Assembly: GCA_047974845.1 (NCBI GenBank)
Contig: JBKECQ010000041.1
Span: 38,079-102,078, forward strand
Source of the DNA: Aminipila sp047974845
Lineage (GTDB): Bacteria; Bacillota; Clostridia; Peptostreptococcales; Anaerovoracaceae
Direction: 5' to 3'
DNA: 64,000 bases
Below are positions 43,050 through 51,326 of this stretch, piece by piece; positions within the stretch are counted from its first letter, which is position 1; every line of letters begins with the position of its first letter. Position numbers and translations under genes: made by a program. The notes beneath the pieces were generated by a model. It saw only the letters and a program-made list of their open reading frames with translations. It was not told the origin of the DNA and searched no databases.

Positions 43050-44711
43050 ATGAAAACAAAAGGGAAAAAACTAATTGCAGTTTCAATTGTAGGCACACTT
43101 TTAGCATCGTCAGTACCGGCTATTCCGGTATTTGCAGATACAGGGTATGCAGATGTTCCACAAGAAAGCTGGGCAGCAAAATATATTCAAGATGCCGGAA
43201 ACTATGGATTGATGAAAGGGCAGGCAGAGGGAAGCTTTGGATATGGCAAAACCGTAACAAAGGCAGAATTTGCAACAATACTTTGTAATATGCTTAAATG
43301 GGATTCCGTAACCCCATCAAATCCAAGTTTTTCAGATGTAACAAAAGATAAATGGTACTTTTCATACATAGAGACAGCACTAAATAATGGTGCGATAGAT
43401 AAAACTACAAATTTTTCACCGGATTCTGCTATTACTCGAGAAGAAATGGCAGTAATGTTCGTAAAGGCACTGGGTCTGTCTGACGCTTTAAAATACGGAG
43501 AGACTTCAGCCAATAAATTTACCGATGTTTCATCAAATAAAGGTTATATCGGTATTGCATATGATATAGGAATGATTAATGGAGTATCAGATAATAGTTT
43601 TGCTCCTACTAGCACAGCAAAAAGAGAAGAAGCAGCAGCAATGCTAACAAGAGTGTATGAGAAATATTATGGAAAAACCCAATTTACCAACGGGTATTAT
43701 GCCATTTCCTCTTACTCACAAAAAGAATTAATTAAAGAAATGGATGCTATAACCTTTGGTTGGAGCAGAATGGCAAACGACAGCAAAGGTGTTTGGCTAA
43801 ACACAGGTAATGAAAAAAATAACGAATATAAAATACCTTCAGGGTATGAAGATATTTTAAATTATGTGGAGAGCAATGGTAAAAAAGCACACTTAGGAGT
43901 TTATATGGACAACTCTGATGGTGTAAAGGAAATGCTCGTTAGTGAGGAAAAAAGAAAAGCCGCAATCGATGCTATTATTTCAGAGCTAACAAGAAATTAT
44001 GAGGCAGTAGGCAAAAACCCATATAGCGGTGTAACTATAGACTTTGAAGGTCTGAAAGGTTCAGATGCAAAGCAAGGCTTTAATGCCTTCCTACAAGGTC
44101 TTTCAGAACAACTAAAAATAAAAGGAAAGACTTTATATGTTACTGTGCAACCAGCGTTGAGTAACGGTGTATACTTTGATGGATTTGATTACAAAACCAT
44201 TGGAAACCTTGCGGATAAGGTTATATTAATGGCTCACGATTACAATCCTACATCCTTAGATGGATATGTTGGCACACAATGGCACAAAAATGCGGCGCTT
44301 ACACCTATTGGCAGTGTTTATTATTCATTAAAAGCAATAACCGATAGCGATACCGGGGTAACTGATAAAGAAAAAATTTCCTTGGCAATAAGTTTTTCAA
44401 GCATTGGTTGGGAGTTGGACAGTGCAGGAAAGCTATTATCCTCTAGCCCACTAAGAGCAAGTACCGAGGCAGTATATAGCAGAATGATGGCAGAAGGCAC
44501 TGAAAAGGGATTTTCAGATGTATATAGAAATCCATACTTAAAATACACCACACCGGAGGGCAAAAACGTATTTCTTTGGTATGAAAATGAACAAAGCGTT
44601 TTTGAAAAGGTAGCACTTGCAAGAATGTTTGGTATTGATGAAATATCAATTTGGAGACTTGGAATAATACCAAATTATAATGGTTATAGCGTAATAGATA
44701 GTATTAAATAA
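43050..44711 (+). CDS. Surface protein: three SLH domains plus GH18-type glycosidase domain
   Basis: Exported 553-residue protein. A signal peptide (about 1-30, ending VFAD) and three S-layer homology repeats (about 31-90, 92-150 and 155-210) should anchor it to secondary wall polymer. The C-terminal ~340 residues form a glycosyl-hydrolase family 18 barrel. The catalytic strand reads GVTIDFEG (about 327-334, the D-x-D-x-E variant seen in spore/peptidoglycan YaaH- and YvbX-like enzymes), and ILMAHDYNP and ISIWRLG mark later strands. It is likely a cell-wall glucosaminidase or a wall-binding homologue. RBS GGAGGG precedes the ATG. It is 8 bp before the AAA ATPase gene. Confidence 0.88.
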   Translation: MKTKGKKLIAVSIVGTLLASSVPAIPVFADTGYADVPQESWAAKYIQDAGNYGLMKGQAEGSFGYGKTVTKAEFATILCNMLKWDSVTPSNPSFSDVTKDKWYFSYIETALNNGAIDKTTNFSPDSAITREEMAVMFVKALGLSDALKYGETSANKFTDVSSNKGYIGIAYDIGMINGVSDNSFAPTSTAKREEAAAMLTRVYEKYYGKTQFTNGYYAISSYSQKELIKEMDAITFGWSRMANDSKGVWLNTGNEKNNEYKIPSGYEDILNYVESNGKKAHLGVYMDNSDGVKEMLVSEEKRKAAIDAIISELTRNYEAVGKNPYSGVTIDFEGLKGSDAKQGFNAFLQGLSEQLKIKGKTLYVTVQPALSNGVYFDGFDYKTIGNLADKVILMAHDYNPTSLDGYVGTQWHKNAALTPIGSVYYSLKAITDSDTGVTDKEKISLAISFSSIGWELDSAGKLLSSSPLRASTEAVYSRMMAEGTEKGFSDVYRNPYLKYTTPEGKNVFLWYENEQSVFEKVALARMFGIDEISIWRLGIIPNYNGYSVIDSIK

Positions 44712-44719
44712 AGAAGATT

Positions 44720-45445
44720 ATGTATATAAGATCAGTAAAGAGAGCAGAAAATGAAATAATAGAAGGCTATGAGTATTTGTCTGAAATTCCATCAATTCAA
44801 AATTTAACAGAGTTAGAATTTAAAAAACCGGTTACCTTTTTTATTGGAGAAAATGGAAGTGGCAAATCTACTTTAATGGAAGCTGTGGCTGTAAATTATG
44901 GTTTTAATCCTGAAGGCGGAACGAAAAACTTTAACTTTTCAACAAGGGAAACACATTCTGGGTTATATGATGTTATAACTCTTGTAAAAAGTCCGTTTAG
45001 ACCCAATGATGGCTTTTTTCTCAGAGCAGAAAGCTTTTACAATGTGGCTACTGTAGTTGAAGAGGTTGCCTCACGGGGCAGCAGAGGGTATGAGGATTGG
45101 GGCGGAAAATCGTTGCATGAACAATCACACGGGGAAAGTTTTTTGGCTCTAGTTCAGAATAGGTTCAAAGGACATGGATTGTATCTTTTAGACGAACCGG
45201 AAGCGGCACTTTCACCATCAAGACAGCTTTCACTTATTGCTTTAATTCATCAGCTGGTACAAAAAAATTCTCAGGTGATTATAGCTACACATTCCCCTAT
45301 TTTAATGGCATACCCAATGGCTGAGATATTTCATTTTGGGGAAAAAGGAATACAAAAGGTAGCATATGAGGAAACTGAGCATTTTAATATTACAAGAGAT
45401 TTCCTAGAGAATCCTAAAAGAATGTTAGATATATTAATGGAGTAG
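44720..45445 (+). CDS. AAA/ABC-type ATPase, single domain
   Basis: 241-residue soluble ATPase. Walker A is GENGSGKST (about 44-52), and Walker B LYLLDEPEAALSP is followed by the ATP-sensor IATHSPILMA. A signature-like segment SHGESFLAL (about 139-147) is present. It resembles the small stand-alone ATPases of the AAA_15/AAA_21 group, often of unknown function and sometimes part of defence or repair loci; no partner nuclease or toxin is adjacent here. The start ATG lies just after AAGAAG. It follows the surface-protein gene closely, but their localisation differs, so a functional link is uncertain. Confidence 0.8.
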   Translation: MYIRSVKRAENEIIEGYEYLSEIPSIQNLTELEFKKPVTFFIGENGSGKSTLMEAVAVNYGFNPEGGTKNFNFSTRETHSGLYDVITLVKSPFRPNDGFFLRAESFYNVATVVEEVASRGSRGYEDWGGKSLHEQSHGESFLALVQNRFKGHGLYLLDEPEAALSPSRQLSLIALIHQLVQKNSQVIIATHSPILMAYPMAEIFHFGEKGIQKVAYEETEHFNITRDFLENPKRMLDILME

Positions 45446-45450
45446 AGATT

Positions 45451-45488
45451 TTATGATATAATGACTGCAAAGGCAGTCATTATATAGA
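45451..45488 (+). promoter_or_regulatory. Extended -10 promoter overlapped by perfect palindrome, copy 3
   Basis: TGA-TATAAT (-10 at 45457-45462) merges with a perfect 26-bp palindrome: ATAATGACTGC (45458-45468), AAAG centre, GCAGTCATTAT (45473-45483), followed by ATAGA. Expected start near 45469, in the palindrome centre. It begins a few bases after the ATPase stop codon and drives the nnrE gene. Confidence 0.65.
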
Positions 45489-45519
45489 TTGAAAATAATT
45501 TAATTAAAGGTAGGTAAAT

Positions 45520-46227
45520 ATGCATAATTCACTTATGGAAAGTGTGACTTGTGAGGAAATGAAAGAAATTGAGAGAAAAGCAAGTCTATCAGGAATAAGC
45601 TATTCTAAAATGATGGAAAATGCAGGTTGTGCAGCAGTGGACGTTATTTTATCTAAGGTAGGGTTAGATAAAAAGCAAGGAGTTTGCCAAAGTAAGGCGG
45701 GAGCTTCTTTTGATGCGATTATTTTTTGCGGCAAAGGTAATAATGGTGGCGATGGCTATGTAGTAGCTAGAGAATTAGCGTTGCTTGGTATGAATGTTTC
45801 AGTTGTAATGGTGGAGGGAAATCCGAGAACTGAAGAAGCCATAGCAAATGCAAATATTGTTCTTAGGAGAGGCATACCTGTTATTGATGCAAAAGAATAT
45901 TTTGAAGACATTCCTGAAATCCTTGAAGCCTCTGAACTGGTTGTTGATGCTATATATGGTACAGGATTCCATGGTGAGTTTAAGAAAACCGTTAGAAAAT
46001 GTACAAAATTAATTAATGAACAGCGAGACAGAAACATTGCAGGCATAAAAAAACATATCTTTTCTTTGGACATACCCTCGGGCTTGAATGGGGATACCGG
46101 AGAACAAGAAAAAGATTCTGTTATTGCTGATTATACAATAGCATTTCATAGGGCAAAGCCTGTTCATACCATGGATGAAGCAAAGGCTCACTGCGGGGAA
46201 ATCGTAGTTGTTGATATAGGAATATAA
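45520..46227 (+). CDS. nnrE: NAD(P)H-hydrate epimerase NnrE (stand-alone YjeF N-domain)
   Basis: 235-residue epimerase that interconverts R- and S-hydrated NAD(P)H during nicotinamide repair. The YjeF_N hallmarks are SYSKMMENAG near the start, FCGKGNNGGDGYVVAR (about 68-83) and SLDIPSGLNGDTGE (about 184-197). The ADP/ATP-dependent dehydratase domain (NnrD) that is fused in many bacteria is absent, so this is the epimerase part alone. Its promoter is the third copy of the palindromic element. It is monocistronic, ended by the terminator at 46257. Confidence 0.93.
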   Translation: MHNSLMESVTCEEMKEIERKASLSGISYSKMMENAGCAAVDVILSKVGLDKKQGVCQSKAGASFDAIIFCGKGNNGGDGYVVARELALLGMNVSVVMVEGNPRTEEAIANANIVLRRGIPVIDAKEYFEDIPEILEASELVVDAIYGTGFHGEFKKTVRKCTKLINEQRDRNIAGIKKHIFSLDIPSGLNGDTGEQEKDSVIADYTIAFHRAKPVHTMDEAKAHCGEIVVVDIGI

Positions 46228-46256
46228 AAAAAGATACTTGAATAAACTTAAATAAG

Positions 46257-46305
46257 CAAGGTACGTAATCGCTAAAATGACAAGCAAATTACGTACCTTT
46301 TATTT
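46257..46305 (+). terminator. Terminator after nnrE
   Basis: AAGGTACGTAAT (46258-46269) pairs with ATTACGTACCTT (46288-46299), with T-rich tail. The left-arm A-run is weak. Confidence 0.8.
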
Positions 46306-46449
46306 GTGGTCTCATTTACACGTCTAACTTTATATACAAATTATAATTATTGTTCTGTCAATTATAAAAAATAGTCACAGGATATAGGTATATATTTGTT
46401 TGTACAATAACCGGAAATAAAGTAATAGAGTGAAATTTGGAATTAGTTA

Positions 46450-46458
46450 TGATATAAT
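46450..46458 (+). promoter_or_regulatory. Extended -10 promoter before lysO
   Basis: TGA-TATAAT at 46450-46458 with no convincing -35. It lies in the gap 46306-46556, which otherwise shows only AT-rich sequence. No palindrome of the type seen at 45458 follows. Confidence 0.5.
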
Positions 46459-46556
46459 ATTTTCACATTTGTATGATGTTTTTGCTGTAATCATACTAAT
46501 TAAAATAACAAAAACTTAGTTGTGATAAGTGTTTTACTAGAGGGGCAATATGCTAA

Positions 46557-47525
46557 ATGAGTTTAATGCCGTTTGTGTGTTTGGGTGTAGGCTTAATAAT
46601 AAGCTTTAGGCAGTTATCAGAAAAATTTCTAAAAGGTGTTGATATAATAATAAACATTGCATTAATAATTTTAATGGTAACTATTGGTATGAACATAGGG
46701 ATTAATGAGTCTGTTATGTCTAACTTAGCTACAATAGGAGTTAATTGTGTAGTAATATCGCTACTTGCAATCTCTTTTAGTGTGTTATTCGTGTTTTTAG
46801 TAGAAAAAACTATATTGCCACTTTCGGCTTTGCAAGAAAAACTCTACTCTGAAAATCTTGATGTGAGCAATGAAGTGGATATAAAGGAAGAAGAGGGAAA
46901 GAAAACTTCTCCATTGGTGTGGATAATGCCGGCCAGCATAGTGGCAGGCGTGTTAACAGGTGTATTATTGCTTAAAGAATCCATAGCTCCGTATCTTGAT
47001 TATAGCTTGTATGGGTCATTGGTATTGCTGTACACAGGGGTAGGTATAAGCCTTGGAAATAATAGAAAAGTATTTGGTTACATAAAGATTTTAGGGTTTA
47101 AAATCATTTATATCTCTATTGCAATTTTTTTAGGGAGTTTAACAGGTGGCTTTATTGCGGGATTAGTGATGGGTGTGCCGTTAAATATTTCAATGGCTGC
47201 TGCCGGAGGTATGAGCTACTATAGCATTACAGGGGCATATATGACTCAGGCTTTTGGCATTGAGGCAGGAACTTATGGCTTTATTGTTAATGTTATGAGA
47301 GAATTTTTTACAGTGTTGATACTACCACTACTTATTAAAATCAGTAAGGGTAGCCCTATTGCAGGAGGGGCAGCCGGAAACATGGACACTATGTTAGTTC
47401 CCGTAACAAAATTTGTTGGTGCTGAATTAGGCTTAGTGGCATTAATAACCGGAGTAATTCTTACATTTTTTGTTCCTTTTGAGCTACCGATTTTATGTAA
47501 TATAATTAGTGGACTTATACACTAG
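46557..47525 (+). CDS. lysO: LysO-family lysine exporter
   Basis: 322-residue inner-membrane protein with about eight to ten helices and one charged loop (about 108-122). The C-terminal half carries the LysO/YbjE family segments SMAAAGGMSYYSITGAYM and VNVMREFFTVL. The family exports lysine and toxic analogues. The start ATG at 46557 has GAGGGG 11 bp upstream (46540-46545). A lipoprotein gene follows after 24 bp. No lysine riboswitch was found in the upstream gap. Confidence 0.85.
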   Translation: MSLMPFVCLGVGLIISFRQLSEKFLKGVDIIINIALIILMVTIGMNIGINESVMSNLATIGVNCVVISLLAISFSVLFVFLVEKTILPLSALQEKLYSENLDVSNEVDIKEEEGKKTSPLVWIMPASIVAGVLTGVLLLKESIAPYLDYSLYGSLVLLYTGVGISLGNNRKVFGYIKILGFKIIYISIAIFLGSLTGGFIAGLVMGVPLNISMAAAGGMSYYSITGAYMTQAFGIEAGTYGFIVNVMREFFTVLILPLLIKISKGSPIAGGAAGNMDTMLVPVTKFVGAELGLVALITGVILTFFVPFELPILCNIISGLIH

Positions 47526-47549
47526 AGATAATCAGTTGGGGAGAAACAA

Positions 47550-49130
47550 ATGAAGAGAAAAATTTGCTTATTTTTGGTTATTTGTTTATTAATAATGGTA
47601 GCTACAGCCTGCAATGATAAAAATGAGCCAAAGGATAACAATAAAGAGTCTGCTATTTGGTCAGAGGCAGATAAAGTAGTGAAAGAGAAAATTATACCGC
47701 AGTATAAAAAATATGGGTTAGATATTGTAGAGTATGAAATTACCAATGTTGAATTAGCTGCCAAGATACCGTACAGCGGTGGTGGTGGGTTTGATTTTTA
47801 TGAAGTTGGGTTTAAACTTAAACCTAAAATAAGTAAGCAAGTTGCACAGGCTGAAAAATTATATGGGATTAAACTAATAACAGACAGCCAAGGATGGATT
47901 GTTCAAGAGACAAAAAATAAGGGTGTAGATGATAGAAAATTATTTTTATCAGTTTATAGCAACAACGATAGTTTGTGTGAATTTAGAACGTACAAGGGTA
48001 CTGATTTTAATCAACCGATTAAAGAGGGAAAATATAATAATGAGGCTTTTGAAAGTATGGTGAAATATATATACGAAGAAATGAGCCAATTACCTATAGA
48101 ACCCGAATATAGTTTTAAAATAGATAATAAAAGCATTTCATTGGGAGAAAATTTAAAGGGAGAGCTATTCTTAGAAAATACTCAACTTGAAAGAAAAGGT
48201 ACTGAGGATTTGATGTATATATTAGCAGGTTATAGAGAAATCCAAAAATCAAATAAACTTTCAATAGAGACATATGGATATTTTGAAAATTATTATGAGC
48301 CTGTAACTTCTATGTTTACAGAGAATAGCAGTGTAGAGACAATGAGAGGAATCAAGGTTGGCGATCCGGAAAGTAAACTGTTTGAAGTTTATGGAGAGGA
48401 TAACTTAGTATTTTCAAGTGAATCGTATGGAGGAGAAAGCTTTAACAGCTTTGCAAAAAAAGAAAATTTAATTTCAGAGGAACTGGTTTGCTATGGGTAT
48501 ACAGGAGACGATGAAACACAATACTATATTGCTTTTTTTGTAAAAGATGGAGTAGTATGTTCTATAGAAATGGGTTCAGGAATGGACTACAAACCGTTTA
48601 AAAAGGAAGTGGGGCAATACATATTTCAGGTTGAGGATTTAATCAATGAACATATAGATGAAGCTAATATTATGAAATACGATGTAAAACTGCCTAGAGT
48701 AAAAGAGACTACGGTGGGGAGTGAAAGCCTAAATCTAATAATTCAAAATGATTTTGAAAGAATTGTAGCATTTTCTGAAAACGGAAAGTTTGAACCTATG
48801 GATATAGGATACGCTTACCCTTGGGTTCAAATAGAGTATAGCGTAAGTAATGTAGGATATGTGGCAATATTAAATGTATTTAGCACATACTCATCTGCTT
48901 TAGGCTCCGGAGCCGACAAGTATTTAAATTCATATTATTATGATACTACCTGTGGTGCCAGAATGTCTAAAGAGGCGGCGCTTTATAAATTAGGTTATTC
49001 AAAAGAAGCTTTAGAAGAATATTTTAAATTTAAAGAGCCGGAGCTATTTAAAACTCTGGGAAAAGAAAACTGTAAGTTGGAAAATATTGCATTTTATTTT
49101 AGTAAAACAGGGGAGCCTAGAGTGTTGTAA
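47550..49130 (+). CDS. Lipoprotein of unknown function, 526 residues
   Basis: Exported lipoprotein. The signal peptide ends in VATAC (lipobox, C about 21), followed by a charged linker (KDNNKES) and a long beta-rich region. A central block, MRGIKVGDPESKLFEVYGEDNL, resembles the short repeats found in small secreted clostridial proteins, and two aromatic-rich segments follow (YYIAFFVKDGVVC; GYAYPWVQIEYSVS). I do not recognise a catalytic motif. RBS GGGGAGA precedes the ATG. It is probably co-transcribed with lysO, with no terminator between. Confidence 0.7.
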   Translation: MKRKICLFLVICLLIMVATACNDKNEPKDNNKESAIWSEADKVVKEKIIPQYKKYGLDIVEYEITNVELAAKIPYSGGGGFDFYEVGFKLKPKISKQVAQAEKLYGIKLITDSQGWIVQETKNKGVDDRKLFLSVYSNNDSLCEFRTYKGTDFNQPIKEGKYNNEAFESMVKYIYEEMSQLPIEPEYSFKIDNKSISLGENLKGELFLENTQLERKGTEDLMYILAGYREIQKSNKLSIETYGYFENYYEPVTSMFTENSSVETMRGIKVGDPESKLFEVYGEDNLVFSSESYGGESFNSFAKKENLISEELVCYGYTGDDETQYYIAFFVKDGVVCSIEMGSGMDYKPFKKEVGQYIFQVEDLINEHIDEANIMKYDVKLPRVKETTVGSESLNLIIQNDFERIVAFSENGKFEPMDIGYAYPWVQIEYSVSNVGYVAILNVFSTYSSALGSGADKYLNSYYYDTTCGARMSKEAALYKLGYSKEALEEYFKFKEPELFKTLGKENCKLENIAFYFSKTGEPRVL

Positions 49131-49139
49131 CTTTTGCAA

Positions 49140-49171
49140 GGTGTTAAATAGCTCTTGAAGCTATAATCACC
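49140..49171 (+). other. Hairpin between the lipoprotein and chitinase-like genes
   Basis: ATAGCT (49148-49153)/AGCTAT (49159-49164) inside GGTG (49140-49143)/CACC (49168-49171). There is no T-run, so it is not a standard terminator. Confidence 0.4.
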
Positions 49172-49232
49172 GCTTAGTTGACATCACCTGACTTTTATGG
49201 AAGTAATAGTTTTAAAAGCTATGGGGGAAAAA

Positions 49233-50663
49233 ATGAAGAAATTTAAGGGGAAGAGATTAATTGTATGGTTTTTAATTACTGTGGTAGTTTTGTGCAATAC
49301 AGCATTTGCTTTTGCAGAATCAAATGACCATGAAGAGTTTAAGGTTGTAGGATATTATTCAGGTGACTTATTTAATGAACCTGTAGAAAAATTACAAACG
49401 GATAAAATGACACATATTATGTATGCGTTTCTTATACCAAATGAAGACGGAACCATTAAACCTTTAGAAAATCCAGAGCAACTATCGGCAGTAGTGTCAA
49501 AGGCTCATAGTGATGGTTGTAAAGTATTTATAGCTTTAGGCGGCTGGTCATATGAGGGAAAACCTCTTTCAGGAACCTTTGATAAGGTTGCGGCAGATGA
49601 CAAGCTTAGAGAGAAGCTTATGGATAGTGTTGTAAACTTTACAATAAAAAATAAGATTGATGGAGTGGAAATCGATTGGGAATATCCAAATGAAAGCAAT
49701 TTGGCTAACTATGAGAAACTAGTGGTAGGTCTTTCTGAAAGATTAAAAGCAAATGGGAAAGAACTTACAGCCGCACTTAGCGGGGCTTGGTCTAAAACTC
49801 AAGGACCCGGGGTATCACAGCTTATAACTGATAAATGCTTAAATTCATTTGACTTTATAAATGTTATGGCATATGACATGAATAATGGAGAGCATAGTCC
49901 CCTTTGGTTTGCAAATACATCAATAGAATATTGGCTAAATAGAGGTGTACCTGCTAATAAAATAGTATTAGGACTGCCTTTATATGCAAGACCCAGCTGG
50001 ATGCAATACAGACATTTGGTTGAACAAGATAAAAGTAATGCATATAAGGATTATGTAGCAACCATACCTAATGAGTCATATTACAACAGCTTAAGAACAT
50101 TAAGGGAAAAAACTAATATTGCCATTAAAAAGGCTGGTGGTGTTATGTTTTTTGATGTAAATGAGGATGTAGACTATAGAAACAGTGAACTGGCTAAATA
50201 CAGTGCAGTTTCAACAGTATATGATTCAGTTAAGAACGCAAAGGGTTTAACCCAGGCGGAAAAGAAAAATTTTGTTACAGTAGTTTTAAATAATGAGTTA
50301 GTCGTATTTAATAAGCAATCAGGTATGGGAGTACCTTATTTAGATGAAAATCACAGAACTTTGGTTCCCATGAGGAAATTGTTAGAAACTATTGGTGCAA
50401 AAATACAATGGGACAATCAGACTAAAACCGTAACAGCATCAAAATTGTTGCCGGCAACAAATGAGTATCCGGCAGGTAAGAATGTAGTTGTTAATGTAAC
50501 TATTGGAGATAAATTTATTACTGCCAATGGAAAACGTATAGATATTGATACGAAGGCAGTCATGAAGGATGGAAGGACTTATATTCCGGTAAGAGCTGTT
50601 TTAGAAGCTTTTGGATATGATTTATCATGGAATGATGCCGGAAGTGTAGTATATATACAATAA
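49233..50663 (+). CDS. Secreted GH18 chitinase-like protein with C-terminal stalk domain
   Basis: 476-residue exported protein. A signal peptide (about 1-28, ending AFAE) is followed by a family-18 glycosidase domain (about 35-345) and a C-terminal stalk/copper-amine-oxidase-N-like domain (about 355-476). The catalytic motif DGVEIDWEYP (D-G-x-x-x-D-x-E, about 137-146) is complete, so activity on chitin-like or peptidoglycan-like beta-1,4-GlcNAc is expected. The stalk domain carries YIPVRAVLEAFGY. The start is the ATG at 49233 with GGGGG at 49223-49227; an upstream in-frame ATG at 49197 lacks an RBS. Its domain set parallels the proteins at 15632 and 54189. Confidence 0.9.
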   Translation: MKKFKGKRLIVWFLITVVVLCNTAFAFAESNDHEEFKVVGYYSGDLFNEPVEKLQTDKMTHIMYAFLIPNEDGTIKPLENPEQLSAVVSKAHSDGCKVFIALGGWSYEGKPLSGTFDKVAADDKLREKLMDSVVNFTIKNKIDGVEIDWEYPNESNLANYEKLVVGLSERLKANGKELTAALSGAWSKTQGPGVSQLITDKCLNSFDFINVMAYDMNNGEHSPLWFANTSIEYWLNRGVPANKIVLGLPLYARPSWMQYRHLVEQDKSNAYKDYVATIPNESYYNSLRTLREKTNIAIKKAGGVMFFDVNEDVDYRNSELAKYSAVSTVYDSVKNAKGLTQAEKKNFVTVVLNNELVVFNKQSGMGVPYLDENHRTLVPMRKLLETIGAKIQWDNQTKTVTASKLLPATNEYPAGKNVVVNVTIGDKFITANGKRIDIDTKAVMKDGRTYIPVRAVLEAFGYDLSWNDAGSVVYIQ

Positions 50664-50792
50664 AAGAGATAAATCAAGCTAAAAAGATAAAGTTGTTTGC
50701 ATACACTCTATACAGTTAGATTAAAATATATAGTAGATTAAGAGTAAATTTTAAATATTATATATCTTAGTTGATTAAAGGGGTGTGTTTGT

Positions 50793-51257
50793 ATGAAAAA
50801 TATAAAATCATTAGCTATATTTATAGCGATTCCGTTGATACTTGGAGGAATTTCCGCACTGATTTCTGGGGGAAATGCAGAACTATATAGTTCTATTGTT
50901 TTACCTAAATTTGCTCCTCCATCGTATATTTTTCCAATAGCATGGACAATTCTCTACATTTTGATGGGAATATCATCGTTTTTGATTTATAAGTCCTCAT
51001 CGCCTTATAGAAAAGAAGCATTAAAGATTTATGTTATTCAGCTTTTAGTTAATTTTATTTGGTCTCCTATATTTTTTGGCGCACAAATGTATGGTTTAGC
51101 TTTTATAGTTTTAATACTGCTGTGGGTTTTAGTAGCATTGATGATAATAAAGTTTTATGAAGTTGAGCCTTGTGCGGCGTACTTACAAATTCCGTACTTT
51201 TTATGGTTGACATTTGCCGGATATCTAAACTTATTCGTATACTTATTAAACAGATGA
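50793..51257 (+). CDS. tspO: TspO/MBR-family membrane protein
   Basis: 154-residue five-helix membrane protein of the tryptophan-rich sensory/translocator family, which binds porphyrins and steroids in other organisms. The N-terminal PKFAPPSYIFPIAWTILY segment and the C-terminal FLWLTFAGYLNLFVYLLN helix are diagnostic. The function in an anaerobic Firmicute is unknown; tetrapyrrole handling or stress response are inferences from relatives. RBS AAAGGGGTG lies just before the ATG. It is a single gene between two others in the same direction. Confidence 0.92.
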   Translation: MKNIKSLAIFIAIPLILGGISALISGGNAELYSSIVLPKFAPPSYIFPIAWTILYILMGISSFLIYKSSSPYRKEALKIYVIQLLVNFIWSPIFFGAQMYGLAFIVLILLWVLVALMIIKFYEVEPCAAYLQIPYFLWLTFAGYLNLFVYLLNR

Positions 51258-51326
51258 GATATTTTACCGATGAAAAAATTCAGTTAAGGAAAATAATTTG
51301 TAGAATTAGCTGAAATGGAGAGAACA

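Noticed and set aside
44720..46227. Defence island around the AAA ATPase
   Set aside because: Neighbours are housekeeping (nnrE) and wall-associated genes; no nuclease, toxin or integrase was seen.
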